Source of the DNA: JABFRJ01 sp033812735
Lineage (GTDB): Bacteria > Pseudomonadota > Alphaproteobacteria > Rhizobiales > Hyphomicrobiaceae
DNA length: 8,173 nt
Direction of reading: 5' to 3'
Assembly: GCA_033812735.1 (NCBI GenBank)
Contig: JAPXTA010000176.1
Coordinates: 1 to 8,173, forward strand
Under the pieces are notes generated by a model. That model worked only from the letters and a program-made list of their open reading frames with translations, did no database searches and had not been told where the DNA came from. The position numbers and the translations under genes were made by a program. This document shows, piece after piece, positions 1 through 5,740 of this stretch; position 1 is the stretch's first letter, and the number at the start of each line of letters is the position of its first letter.

Positions 1-348
1 GACCGTGCCGCGCTTGTAGACTTCCTGGCTGAACTCCGCCGGCAGATCCGGGTACTTCGACCCGCCGATGCCAATGCCCCGCGGGTCACCGGTCTGCGCC
101 ATGAAGCCGTTGATGACGCGGTGCCATTTGAGGCCGTTATAGAAGCCTTCTTTGGCGAGCATTTTTACACGCTCGACGTGCTTCGGCGCCAGGTCGGGGC
201 GCAGGCGTACGAGCACCTTGCCGGTCTTGAGTTCGATGACCAGGGTGTTGGCCGGATCGGCTGCGGCGCCGGGGGCGGACTGAGCCGACGCCATGGTCGG
301 CATCAGCATGGCGAGACCAAGGGCCGCGGCCACGAGAAGGCGTTTCAT
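1..348 (-). CDS. Secreted cyclophilin-type peptidyl-prolyl cis-trans isomerase (5' part, cut by window edge)
   Basis: Catalyses cis-trans isomerisation of X-Pro bonds and helps proteins fold, here outside the cytoplasm. The visible 116 residues begin with a Sec signal peptide: positively charged start (MKR), hydrophobic core at about residues 4-19, and a likely signal peptidase I site after A20-S21-A22. The cyclophilin core follows: a beta strand near residues 35-49 and the signature K-W-H-R-V-I-N-G-F-M-A-Q-T-G-D at 74-88. R77, F82 and Q85 match the catalytic Arg, Phe and Gln of cyclophilin A. A Trp sits where most family members have the Phe of FHR. The glycine-rich GIGIGGS and the PAEF at 103-106 are also typical. 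The start is supported by a GGGAGA ribosome site about 8 bases upstream. The C-terminal third lies beyond base 1. Divergent from the SEC-C gene, with 176 bp between them. Family assignment is secure; the exact substrate is unknown. Confidence 0.93.
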   Translation of the reverse strand, partial: MKRLLVAAALGLAMLMPTMASAQSAPGAAADPANTLVIELKTGKVLVRLRPDLAPKHVERVKMLAKEGFYNGLKWHRVINGFMAQTGDPRGIGIGGSKYPDLPAEFSQEVYKRGTV

Positions 349-524
349 CGTCGATTTCTCCCGCTTCAGGATCGCCACCTACGGCGCTTCCAGTGTGAGC
401 CGATTTTCGCCCGGCGTTATGGCTGGAATTGGACGCCTCAGCAAGGCGGCTGCGGCTGGAATACCTTTGGACCCGAAACTATGTTATGGAGCACCAACAC
501 TCCCCCAAATCGAGACGGCAACAT

Positions 525-764
525 ATGAGCCAGGATACCAAGCCCGCGCACGACCATCTGCATCTCGGTCAACCGGATCAAGTCCACAACCATGCGCACG
601 ATCACGATGCCTGCGGTTGCGGCCACGACCACGACCACGGCCACCATCATCATCACCACTTCGCACCGGTAACGACGTTACGGCGCGAAGGGCCGAAGGT
701 TGGCCGCAACGATCCCTGCCCATGCGGCTCCGGCAAGAAATACAAGAAGTGCTGCGCTGCCTGA
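525..764 (+). CDS. Small histidine-rich protein with C-terminal SEC-C zinc motif
   Basis: A 79-residue protein with two visible parts. Residues 9-45 carry 16 histidines, mostly as HxH or DHDH runs ending in six consecutive His, with a Cys-Gly-Cys at 30-32. Residues 58-77 match the SEC-C motif found at the end of SecA: K-V-G-R-N-D-P-C-P-C-G-S-G-K-K-Y-K-K-C-C, with zinc ligands C65, C67, C76 and C77. No signal peptide or membrane segment is seen, so it is probably cytosolic. A role in zinc or nickel binding, storage or delivery is inferred from the residues; no specific function is established. I chose the ATG at 525 because a GAGACGG purine stretch lies about 8 bases upstream. An in-frame ATG at 486 (13 extra residues) has no good ribosome site, and the TTG at 429 is less likely still. 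It stands alone: the cyclophilin gene is divergent and prfB starts 139 bp downstream with its own putative promoter. Confidence 0.85.
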   Translation: MSQDTKPAHDHLHLGQPDQVHNHAHDHDACGCGHDHDHGHHHHHHFAPVTTLRREGPKVGRNDPCPCGSGKKYKKCCAA

Positions 765-836
765 TCCGGTCGCCTTGAGGATCGGAGCTGCCGGGTCGCT
801 AAACAGCCGTGCGGCCCGGAACGGTGTCGCACGCAT

Positions 837-865
837 TTGCAGCGGCGCAGCGAAGCGTCTATAGC
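837..865 (+). promoter_or_regulatory. Putative sigma70-type promoter of prfB
   Basis: TTGCAG at 837-842 and TATAGC at 860-865 are separated by exactly 17 bp, close to the TTGACA/TATAAT consensus (4/6 each). Transcription would start near 872, leaving a leader of about 32 nt before the prfB ATG at 904. Inferred from sequence only. Confidence 0.45.
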
Positions 866-903
866 CTCGTCAACTCACCACCCGCTGACCGAGAGACTTT
901 GCC

Positions 904-2032
904 ATGCGCGCCGAAGCCCAGAAGCACGCCGACGACATCAAGGAGTCGTTGGCCCTGCTCCGGAGGTATCTTTGACCCGGATGTTTCGCAGAAGAAACTC
1001 GAGGAATTGAACGCCAAGGCCGAGGATCCGAGTCTCTGGAACAATCCGAAGAACGCCCAAAAGGTCATGCGCGACCGCCAATCGCTCGATCGGACGCTCA
1101 CTGCGTTCCATGATTTCGAGCGTGCCTTTGACGACGCCATAACCCTCGTCGAGCTCGGTGAAGCCGAGGACGATGCCGCCACCATTGCCGAAGGCGAAGC
1201 GGCGCTGGCGAAGCTCTCAGCCGAGGCACGCTCGCGCGAGGTTGCAGCCTTGCTGTCGGGCGAAGCTGACGGCATGGACGCCTTCCTCGAAGTCCACGCG
1301 GGTGCTGGCGGCACCGAAAGCCAAGACTGGGCGAGCATGCTTCTCCGCATGTACACGCGCTGGGCAGAGCGGCGCGGCTTCAAGGTGACCCTGACAGATC
1401 TGGCCGATGGTGACGAAGCCGGCATCAAGAGCGCGACCCTCGAGATCAAAGGCGAAAACGCATATGGCTGGCTGAAAACGGAGGCCGGTGTCCACCGCCT
1501 CGTCCGTATCTCGCCTTATGACTCGAACGCCCGCCGCCACACGTCGTTCTCGTCCATCACCGTCTACCCAGTCGTCGACGATTCGATCGACATCGAGATC
1601 AACCCCGCCGATGTCGAAGTGACGTTCACGCGCTCGCAGGGCGCCGGTGGTCAGTCGGTGAACCGCACGGAATCAGCCGTCCGTCTCGTTCACAAGCCGA
1701 CCAACATTATCATCTTCGCTCAGGAACAACGCTCCCAGCACCAGAACCGCGATATCGCCTTCAAGCGCCTCAAGGCGCGCCTGTACGAACTCGAGCTGAA
1801 GAAGCGCGAAGAGAAGGCGAACGCTGAGCAAGCTGCCAAGACTGATATCGGTTGGGGCCATCAGATCAGATCGTATGTCCTGCAGCCGTACCAGATGGTG
1901 AAGGATCTGCGAACCGGTGAGCAGACGAGCGATACCGGCGGTGTTCTGGATGGCGATATCGACGCCTTCATCGAAGCGGCCCTCGCCTCGCGCGTAAAGG
2001 GCGTCTCCGCGAAGGTCGAGGACATCGACTGA
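904..2032 (+). CDS. prfB: Peptide chain release factor 2, expressed by programmed +1 frameshift
   Basis: Recognises UGA and UAA stop codons in the ribosomal A site and triggers peptide release. The ATG at 904 opens a 23-codon frame (MRAEAQKHADDIKESLALLRRYL) ending at TGA 973-975; skipping one base puts translation into the frame that runs from GAC at 974 to the stop at 2032. The joined product is 375 residues, against 365 in E. coli. In it, the codon-recognition motif reads S203-P204-Y205, the variant I associate with alphaproteobacteria (E. coli has SPF), followed by DSNARRHTSFSS. The catalytic loop is G248-G249-Q250 in GAGGQSVNRTESAV. The C-terminal DIGWGHQIRSYVL and LDGDIDAFIEA match the family throughout. 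A continuous reading frame entering from 809 is not the true N-terminus, since those extra residues do not resemble RF2 while the 23-codon frame does. A GAGAG at 891-895 is a modest ribosome site. Downstream is a small hairpin, then the gamma-glutamyltransferase gene. Confidence 0.97.
961..976 (+). promoter_or_regulatory. prfB autoregulatory +1 frameshift site
   Basis: The bases read CGG AGG TAT CTT TGA C: an internal Shine-Dalgarno-like GGAGG ends three bases before the slippery CTT, which is followed by the poor-context stop TGA C. This is the arrangement known from E. coli prfB (AGG GGG TAT CTT TGA C). When RF2 is scarce the ribosome pauses at TGA, slips from CUU to UUU and continues in the +1 frame, so RF2 controls its own synthesis. 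The mechanism is established for the family; its operation here is inferred from the near-identical site and from homology continuing across the shift. Confidence 0.95.
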
Positions 2033-2040
2033 TCGCCAGC

Positions 2041-2065
2041 CTGCCGCGCCGTCGTGGCGCGACAG
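2041..2065 (+). other. GC-rich hairpin just after prfB
   Basis: CGCGCC (2045-2050) pairs with GGCGCG (2056-2061) around the loop GTCGT. After a C/A mismatch, three further pairs (CTG/CAG) extend the stem. It sits 9 bp past the prfB stop, where a terminator would be expected, but no T-tract follows, so intrinsic termination is doubtful. Confidence 0.3.
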
Positions 2066-2098
2066 CCATTCCGCGAGCGCACTGGACGCACATCCCCG

Positions 2099-2137
2099 TC
2101 GAGGCCGATGATGGGCTAACGCCATCATTCGAGGCCG
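2099..2137 (+). repeat. Hairpin flanked by 9-bp direct repeats, upstream of the gamma-glutamyltransferase gene
   Basis: TCGAGGCCG occurs at 2099-2107 and again at 2129-2137. Between the copies, ATGATGG (2108-2114) is the exact complement of CCATCAT (2122-2128) with a 7-nt loop. The second repeat contains the GAGG that serves as ribosome site for the ATG at 2142, so folding could affect initiation. The function is unknown and it may be chance. Confidence 0.35.
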
Positions 2138-2141
2138 CGCC

Positions 2142-3776
2142 ATGACCACCCCGTCTCCGACCGTCCGCACCACCCGCCCGCTCATCATGGGCCGCAATGG
2201 CGCCGTAGCGACCAATCACCCCGTCGCCACTCAAGCCGGCCTCGATGTTCTTCGCGCCGGCGGCAATGCGGTCGACGCGGCGGTCGCCATCGCGCTCACC
2301 CTCGGTGTCGTCGAGCCGCACATGTCGGGCATCGGCGGCGACGGATTTTATCACGTCGTCGATGGCCGCACTGGCAAGTCGTCCATCTTCAATGGCACCG
2401 GCGCGGCCCCCCGCACCGCGACAGCCGAGCGTTTCCCCGCGATCAAAGGCGGCATTCCTGTCAACGGCCCGGAAAGCGTATCGACCCCGGGCATGATCGC
2501 GGGCCTGTCCGCTATGCATCGCGCAGTCGCGACCCGCAGCTGGGAAAGCCTATTCGAACCCGCGATCGATGCTGCGAGCAACGGCTTCGCGGCAACCCAC
2601 GCTTACCGCTTTTTCACAGGCGAGAACGCCGCCCGCATCGGCGTCGATCCCAACACGCGCGCGACGTTTCTCGGCACTGATGGCAAGGCCCCCGATCTCG
2701 GCGCGATCATTCGCCAGCCGGCCCTCGCGGCGACCATGAAAGCGATCGCGCGCGACGGCGCGGAAGCGTTCTATCGCGGCAAGCTCGCGGCAAAGATCGC
2801 AGCAGGCCTATCCGCTGCCGCTACGCTCATAACGGTCGAAGACCTCGCGGCGTGCAGCGCTGAGGAACCCGCGCCGATCGCGATCACCTACCGCGGCTTC
2901 GAAGTGCGGCAGACGCCTCCAAACTCGATGGGCTTCACGCTGCTCCAGGAACTCAAGATCACCGAATGCTTCGATATCGCTCGCATGGGCTTCGCGAGCG
3001 CCGATCACGTCCACACGCTTGTCGAGGCCAAGAAGCGCGCATTCCTCGATCGCGAACGGCATGCCGCCGATCCGCGCCATTACAAGGCCCCGATGGACAA
3101 GCTGCTATCGGATGATCACGCCCGCGAGCATGCGGCGAAGATCGACATGCAGAGGTCCGCGCACCTCCCGGTCAACCTGTCTCCTGGCGGCGGCGATACC
3201 ACGTACTTTGCTGTCGTGGATAAGCACGGCAATTGCGTCTCCGCGATCCAGAGCCTCAACAATGCGTTCGGGTCTGGCGTAACGGCGGGCGACACAGGAA
3301 TCCTGCTCAACAACCGCATGGCCTATTGGCATCTGGAAGACGGCCACCCGAACCGCTTGAGGCCAGGCCAGCGCGTGCGCCACACCATGAATGCGCCGGT
3401 CATCATGAAGGATGGCAAGCCCTGGTGCATCTTTGGAACGCCCGGTGCAGACAAGCAGGTGCAGGTGAACTTGCAGGTCGCGGTCGCGATGATGGACTTC
3501 GGCCTGGACCCTCAGCAAGCGATCGAGGCACCGCGCTGGTCGTCGAACCAGCCGGGCGACGAGGCGAACTACCCCCATACCAGCGAGGACTCGCTCACGA
3601 TTGAAACGAGCTTCCCGCCCGAGACTCTGGCAGCCCTCGAAAAGCGCGGCCACAAGCTGAAGCGCGTGAAGCCCTACGAAGCGCCGTGCAGCATCGAGGC
3701 GATCCGCATTCTGGAAAACGGCGTGCGGATGGCCGCGTCGGATCCCCGCCGCGACGGCTGGGCCGGGGCCTATTGA
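2142..3776 (+). CDS. Gamma-glutamyltransferase-family N-terminal nucleophile hydrolase, cytoplasmic type
   Basis: A 544-residue member of the gamma-glutamyltransferase family: a single proenzyme that cleaves itself and uses the new N-terminal Thr as nucleophile. The N-terminal family block runs over residues 17-70 (AVATNHPVATQAGLDVLRAGGNAVDAA, then GIGGDGF). The processing site is G-G-G-D followed by T353-T354-Y-F-A-V-V-D, aligning with TTHYSVVD of E. coli Ggt. Cleavage would give subunits of about 352 and 192 residues. Further family blocks are SLNNAFGSG, G432-T-P-G-A-D and the C-terminal ASDPRRDGWAGAY. There is no signal peptide, unlike periplasmic Ggt. The segment F83-N-G-T-G-A-A-P-R has no Arg where classical enzymes bind the glutamate carboxylate (their FRET motif), and the PGGS oxyanion motif is changed. 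It may therefore act on another amide, as in the YwrD or oxamate amidohydrolase branches. Start: ATG with GAGG 7 bases upstream. Confidence 0.9.
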   Translation: MTTPSPTVRTTRPLIMGRNGAVATNHPVATQAGLDVLRAGGNAVDAAVAIALTLGVVEPHMSGIGGDGFYHVVDGRTGKSSIFNGTGAAPRTATAERFPAIKGGIPVNGPESVSTPGMIAGLSAMHRAVATRSWESLFEPAIDAASNGFAATHAYRFFTGENAARIGVDPNTRATFLGTDGKAPDLGAIIRQPALAATMKAIARDGAEAFYRGKLAAKIAAGLSAAATLITVEDLAACSAEEPAPIAITYRGFEVRQTPPNSMGFTLLQELKITECFDIARMGFASADHVHTLVEAKKRAFLDRERHAADPRHYKAPMDKLLSDDHAREHAAKIDMQRSAHLPVNLSPGGGDTTYFAVVDKHGNCVSAIQSLNNAFGSGVTAGDTGILLNNRMAYWHLEDGHPNRLRPGQRVRHTMNAPVIMKDGKPWCIFGTPGADKQVQVNLQVAVAMMDFGLDPQQAIEAPRWSSNQPGDEANYPHTSEDSLTIETSFPPETLAALEKRGHKLKRVKPYEAPCSIEAIRILENGVRMAASDPRRDGWAGAY

Positions 3777-3807
3777 TGGCCCGCGCAGCACATTTCGGGA
3801 ACAAAAC

Positions 3808-3823
3808 CTAGGTAGTTACCTAG
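3808..3823. promoter_or_regulatory. Perfect 7-2-7 palindrome, candidate operator
   Basis: CTAGGTA (3808-3814), spacer GT, TACCTAG (3817-3823): an exact dyad in an AT-richer pocket of otherwise GC-rich DNA, 31 bp after the preceding gene and about 49 bp before the structured RNA candidate. The shape suits a dimeric helix-turn-helix regulator of LuxR/NarL type, since TACCTAG fits 6 of 7 positions of the NarL heptamer TACYYMT, although the half-sites face opposite to the usual NarL 7-2-7 site. No convincing -10/-35 pair was found beside it. Confidence 0.45.
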
Positions 3824-3871
3824 TATCGCAATCGCGCGAGTTATGCGCATGATCCGCGCTATCCAGGGCCT

Positions 3872-3910
3872 TGCCTCGCGAGCAAAGCAGTGTGTCGGAA
3901 ACGCGAGGCA
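3872..3910 (+). other. 5' hairpin of the structured RNA candidate
   Basis: TGCCTCGCG (3872-3880) is the exact reverse complement of CGCGAGGCA (3902-3910), with a 21-nt loop containing GTGTCGGAAA. Nine uninterrupted Watson-Crick pairs make this one of the stronger local helices and mark the likely 5' border. Confidence 0.55.
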
Positions 3911-4188
3911 TCTGGGGATTTGGACGCTTCTGGCGAGCCTTCGGGCCCGTTGGTGACGGACGAAACCCCGGCTACCCGCGAGGGCGCGGCAGCGGTTTGC
4001 TCACCCGCTGTCCCGGGCCGGGTTCCAGTGGGTCGGCAGGTGGCCGTAATGAGCGAGCCATAGTCCGGGCCGGATTAAGAACGCCCAAAGTAAAGATGGG
4101 ACACAAGTACGGACCACGCCTCGCGGAATGATCGGCCGCGAGAGAACCCGGATGGTCCTCACTGGAGTAACGGGGTGAGGCTCCCCAA

Positions 4189-4232
4189 GCGACTTGCGAT
4201 CCGGCGTGCCTTCGCACGCCGCAGCAGGTCGC
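4189..4232 (+). other. Long two-part hairpin of the structured RNA candidate
   Basis: GCGACTTGC (4189-4197) pairs with GCAGGTCGC (4224-4232) through eight Watson-Crick pairs and one G-U. Inside it, CGGCGTGC (4202-4209) pairs exactly with GCACGCCG (4214-4221) around a CTTC loop. An internal loop of 4 and 2 bases separates the two helices. Seventeen pairs in 44 nt is hard to explain by base composition alone. Confidence 0.6.
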
Positions 4233-4284
4233 GGCAAAAGAGCTTCTGTCGGGTCGAGTTGCGTTAATACGCAACGAAGACTTC

Positions 4285-4377
4285 GGCAGGTATCGCCGCA
4301 CCAGACGCGGGATCGGTACTCAAGGACCCGATCGGCCGCGCCAAGCCTGCCCTTGAAGCGATCAGCGGCGATGCCGC
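4285..4377 (+). other. Possible pseudoknot and competing helices
   Basis: CAAG (4342-4345) and CTTG (4352-4355) close a hairpin whose six-base loop CCTGCC (4346-4351) is exactly complementary to GGCAGG at 4285-4290 upstream. ATCGCCGC (4292-4299) pairs exactly with GCGGCGAT (4365-4372). Both segments also have local alternatives: 4246-4251 with 4284-4289, and GCGGC/GCCGC at 4365-4377. Two mutually exclusive folds are therefore possible. Confidence 0.35.
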
Positions 4378-4466
4378 CCCGCCCTCGCATTTGTACCACG
4401 CAAACCACCGAGCCGAAGGGCTGCGGTGCCGAAGGTGTTTGTAGAATGCCTCATGCGGACCAGGTC

Positions 4467-4497
4467 GCCAACGGACGGAGGCTAGACGTCTGTTGGC
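4467..4497 (+). other. 3' hairpin of the structured RNA candidate
   Basis: GCCAACGGACG (4467-4477) pairs with CGTCTGTTGGC (4487-4497): ten Watson-Crick pairs and one G-U, loop of 9. It could define the 3' end of the RNA. A run of six T lies at 4522-4527, too far away for a standard intrinsic terminator. An alternative TTG start for the RTX frame at 4493 falls inside this stem. Confidence 0.5.
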
Positions 4498-4545
4498 TGA
4501 TGAAATAACCTTCCAGCACCATTTTTTGCCGTTCTATTCCGTTTT

Positions 4546-4550
4546 AGGAG
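4546..4550 (+). promoter_or_regulatory. Ribosome binding site that fixes the RTX start
   Basis: AGGAG lies five bases before the ATG at 4556, the clearest Shine-Dalgarno sequence in the window. It favours this start over the in-frame TTG at 4493, which has none. The surrounding 4500-4555 is markedly AT-richer than its neighbours and could also hold the gene's promoter, but I found no clear -35/-10 pair. Confidence 0.75.
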
Positions 4551-4555
4551 CTTTT

Positions 4556-5740
4556 ATGCCGACGCGTGTACAAGTAACCAACGGTTGGTACATGCCGATA
4601 AGGTACGGAGCCGCCGGTAACGCAATTACGAACGCGACCCAGTACACCCGCACCCAACCGTTCGATGGCGTCCGTGATGAAATCATCATGACGATCGAGG
4701 GCGTCGGCCTGACCTACGCGGGCGCAGAATTGACCGGCGGAACGATCACCTCGATATCCTACTCGCATCGGTTCACGGCAACCGCACCTATCCGCTTTAT
4801 CGTGATCTTCGGCGGAGCCGAGCGCATCGATGGTTTGAATGTCGACGCCGCGGCATTCATGTCGCTTTACAATGCCCAAGACTGGGCGGCGATGGACGCA
4901 CTGCTGTTTTCAGAGCCAGTGGTCTACTTTGAGGGTGCACAAGGCAGCACATTTCATTCAGGTAATGGAGATGATGTAGTTATCAATGCGTCGGGATCTT
5001 CGACATATGTAACGGGCGGCGGCAACGATTACGTGATCACTGGCGCCTCGAGTGCAAACGTCATCGCCTGCAGCGGCAACGACACAGTATTCGGCGGCGA
5101 TTATTATGGCTACAGCCCGAATTTACTTGACCGTGTCTGGGGCGGGGACGGTGCCGATTTTGTTATGCTTCGATCCGGGAACGACTTCGCGTCCGGCGAT
5201 GCTGGCGACGATTCAATCTATGGCGGCACTTGGAACGACGTCCTTCTCGGCGGCGATGGCAACGACATCCTGAGTGGCGGCAGCGATAATGACTACGTTG
5301 CCGGTGAAGCAGGCTCTGACGTCGTATTCGGCGACGATGGCAATGATACGTTGAGTGGTGGCAGTGAGGCAGACTGGCTGTATGGAGGCGCGGGCGCCGA
5401 TCTCGCAGCGGGCGATGCCGGTGACGATTACCTCGCGGGCGAAGCGGGCAACGACACCGTCGTCGGTGGAGCAGGTTACAATCTGATATCGCTCGGGCCT
5501 GGACAAGACATCATCCAGAGCAATGCCGCCGACGGCGGCACGCAATATGTCTACGACTTCTCGGTGGCGGACGGCGATCTGATCTGGCTCGTCGGATCGA
5601 GCTACGGCTCCGTCTCCGCCGCATTGGCATCGGCCGTCGCAATTGCTGGCGGCACGTGGATGGGCAACGGCACTGACGCGATCTTCCTTGCCGGGATAAA
5701 CCCTGCGCAACTAACCGCAAGCAACGTCGTGCTCTTCTAG
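4556..5740 (+). CDS. RTX calcium-binding protein, probable type I secretion substrate
   Basis: A 394-residue protein with three parts. Residues 1-130 form a domain I do not recognise; they contain no signal peptide and no enzyme motif that I can see. Residues 135-320 carry about a dozen glycine- and aspartate-rich nonapeptides of the GGxGxDxUx type (for example GGDGNDILSGGSDNDYVAG at 232-250 and GGAGADLAAGDAGDDYLAG at 277-295), which bind calcium and fold into a parallel beta-roll outside the cell. Residues 330-394 resemble the C-terminal secretion region of serralysin-like RTX proteins (YDFSVADGDLIWL near 332, then DAIFLAGI and a hydrophobic end VVLF). Lack of an N-terminal signal with this C-terminus points to a type I ABC exporter, but no exporter gene is present here. 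There is one Cys only (172). The role could be adhesion, surface layer or biofilm. Convergent with fabD, stops 24 bp apart; the first 500 bp are less GC-rich than flanking genes. Confidence 0.88.
   Translation: MPTRVQVTNGWYMPIRYGAAGNAITNATQYTRTQPFDGVRDEIIMTIEGVGLTYAGAELTGGTITSISYSHRFTATAPIRFIVIFGGAERIDGLNVDAAAFMSLYNAQDWAAMDALLFSEPVVYFEGAQGSTFHSGNGDDVVINASGSSTYVTGGGNDYVITGASSANVIACSGNDTVFGGDYYGYSPNLLDRVWGGDGADFVMLRSGNDFASGDAGDDSIYGGTWNDVLLGGDGNDILSGGSDNDYVAGEAGSDVVFGDDGNDTLSGGSEADWLYGGAGADLAAGDAGDDYLAGEAGNDTVVGGAGYNLISLGPGQDIIQSNAADGGTQYVYDFSVADGDLIWLVGSSYGSVSAALASAVAIAGGTWMGNGTDAIFLAGINPAQLTASNVVLF

Larger units (their letters stand above)
3872..4497 (+). ncRNA. Candidate large structured non-coding RNA, family not recognised
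   Basis: The 779 bp between the gamma-glutamyltransferase gene and the RTX gene contain no believable protein, but many strong inverted repeats. They are 3872-3880/3902-3910 (9 bp), 3912-3917/3966-3971, 3975-3977/3982-3984 closing a GCGA tetraloop, 3988-3995/4005-4012 (8 bp), 4063-4069/4147-4153 or, alternatively, 4111-4116/4153-4158, 4120-4126/4136-4142 (7 bp), 4189-4197/4224-4232 (9 bp) enclosing 4202-4209/4214-4221 (8 bp), 4246-4251/4284-4289, 4258-4264/4269-4275 (7 bp), 4306-4310/4336-4340 with 4311-4316/4328-4333, 4292-4299/4365-4372 (8 bp, long range), 4387-4391/4445-4449 with 4401-4405/4437-4441, 4411-4414/4419-4422, and 4467-4477/4487-4497 (11 bp). Several stems use G-U pairs that exist only in a plus-strand transcript, although I searched that strand. 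I saw no RNase P, tmRNA, group I or group II core. Ends are set by the outermost helices. It could also be a long leader of the RTX gene or an intron remnant. Confidence 0.5.

Noticed and set aside
809..973. In-frame N-terminal extension of release factor 2 from 809
   Set aside because: The residues do not resemble RF2, whereas the 904 frame plus +1 shift gives the family N-terminus and a known frameshift site.
3764..3782. GGGCC/GGCCC hairpin over the stop of the gamma-glutamyltransferase gene
   Set aside because: Only five pairs, overlapping the coding end, and no T-tract; not enough for a terminator call.
3798..3823. GGAAC as a -35 element for the general stress sigma factor EcfG
   Set aside because: No CGTT -10 at the expected 16-17 bp spacing.
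4062..4151. RNase P-like strings AGTCCGGGC and AGAACCCGG
   Set aside because: These resemble pieces of bacterial RNase P RNA conserved regions, but the other conserved blocks (GAGGAAAG before, AGGGTGAAA, the GGAGCAAG region) are absent and the two strings are only about 80 nt apart, against more than 250 in E. coli.
3872..4497. tmRNA (two-piece alphaproteobacterial form)
   Set aside because: No tag frame beginning with an AND-type peptide, no tRNA-like acceptor arm with a standard T loop, and no CCA end was found.
3872..4497. Group II or group I intron
   Set aside because: No domain V helix with its AGC and GNRA loop, no group I core strings and no reverse transcriptase or endonuclease frame. 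A decayed remnant cannot be excluded.
3871..4508. Open frames inside the structured region on both strands (plus 3871-4131 and 4194-4508; minus 3972-4301 and 4001-4408)
   Set aside because: They have no family resemblance, no ribosome sites, odd composition (Arg/Pro/Ser-rich) and overlap dense inverted repeats; such frames arise by chance in GC-rich DNA.
4493..4555. TTG start adding 21 residues to the RTX protein
   Set aside because: It lies within an 11-bp hairpin and has no ribosome site; the ATG at 4556 has a strong AGGAG five bases upstream.
5120..5520. DNA tandem repeat or CRISPR-like array
   Set aside because: The periodicity is the codon pattern of RTX nonapeptides; copies differ in sequence and there are no unique spacers between identical repeats.
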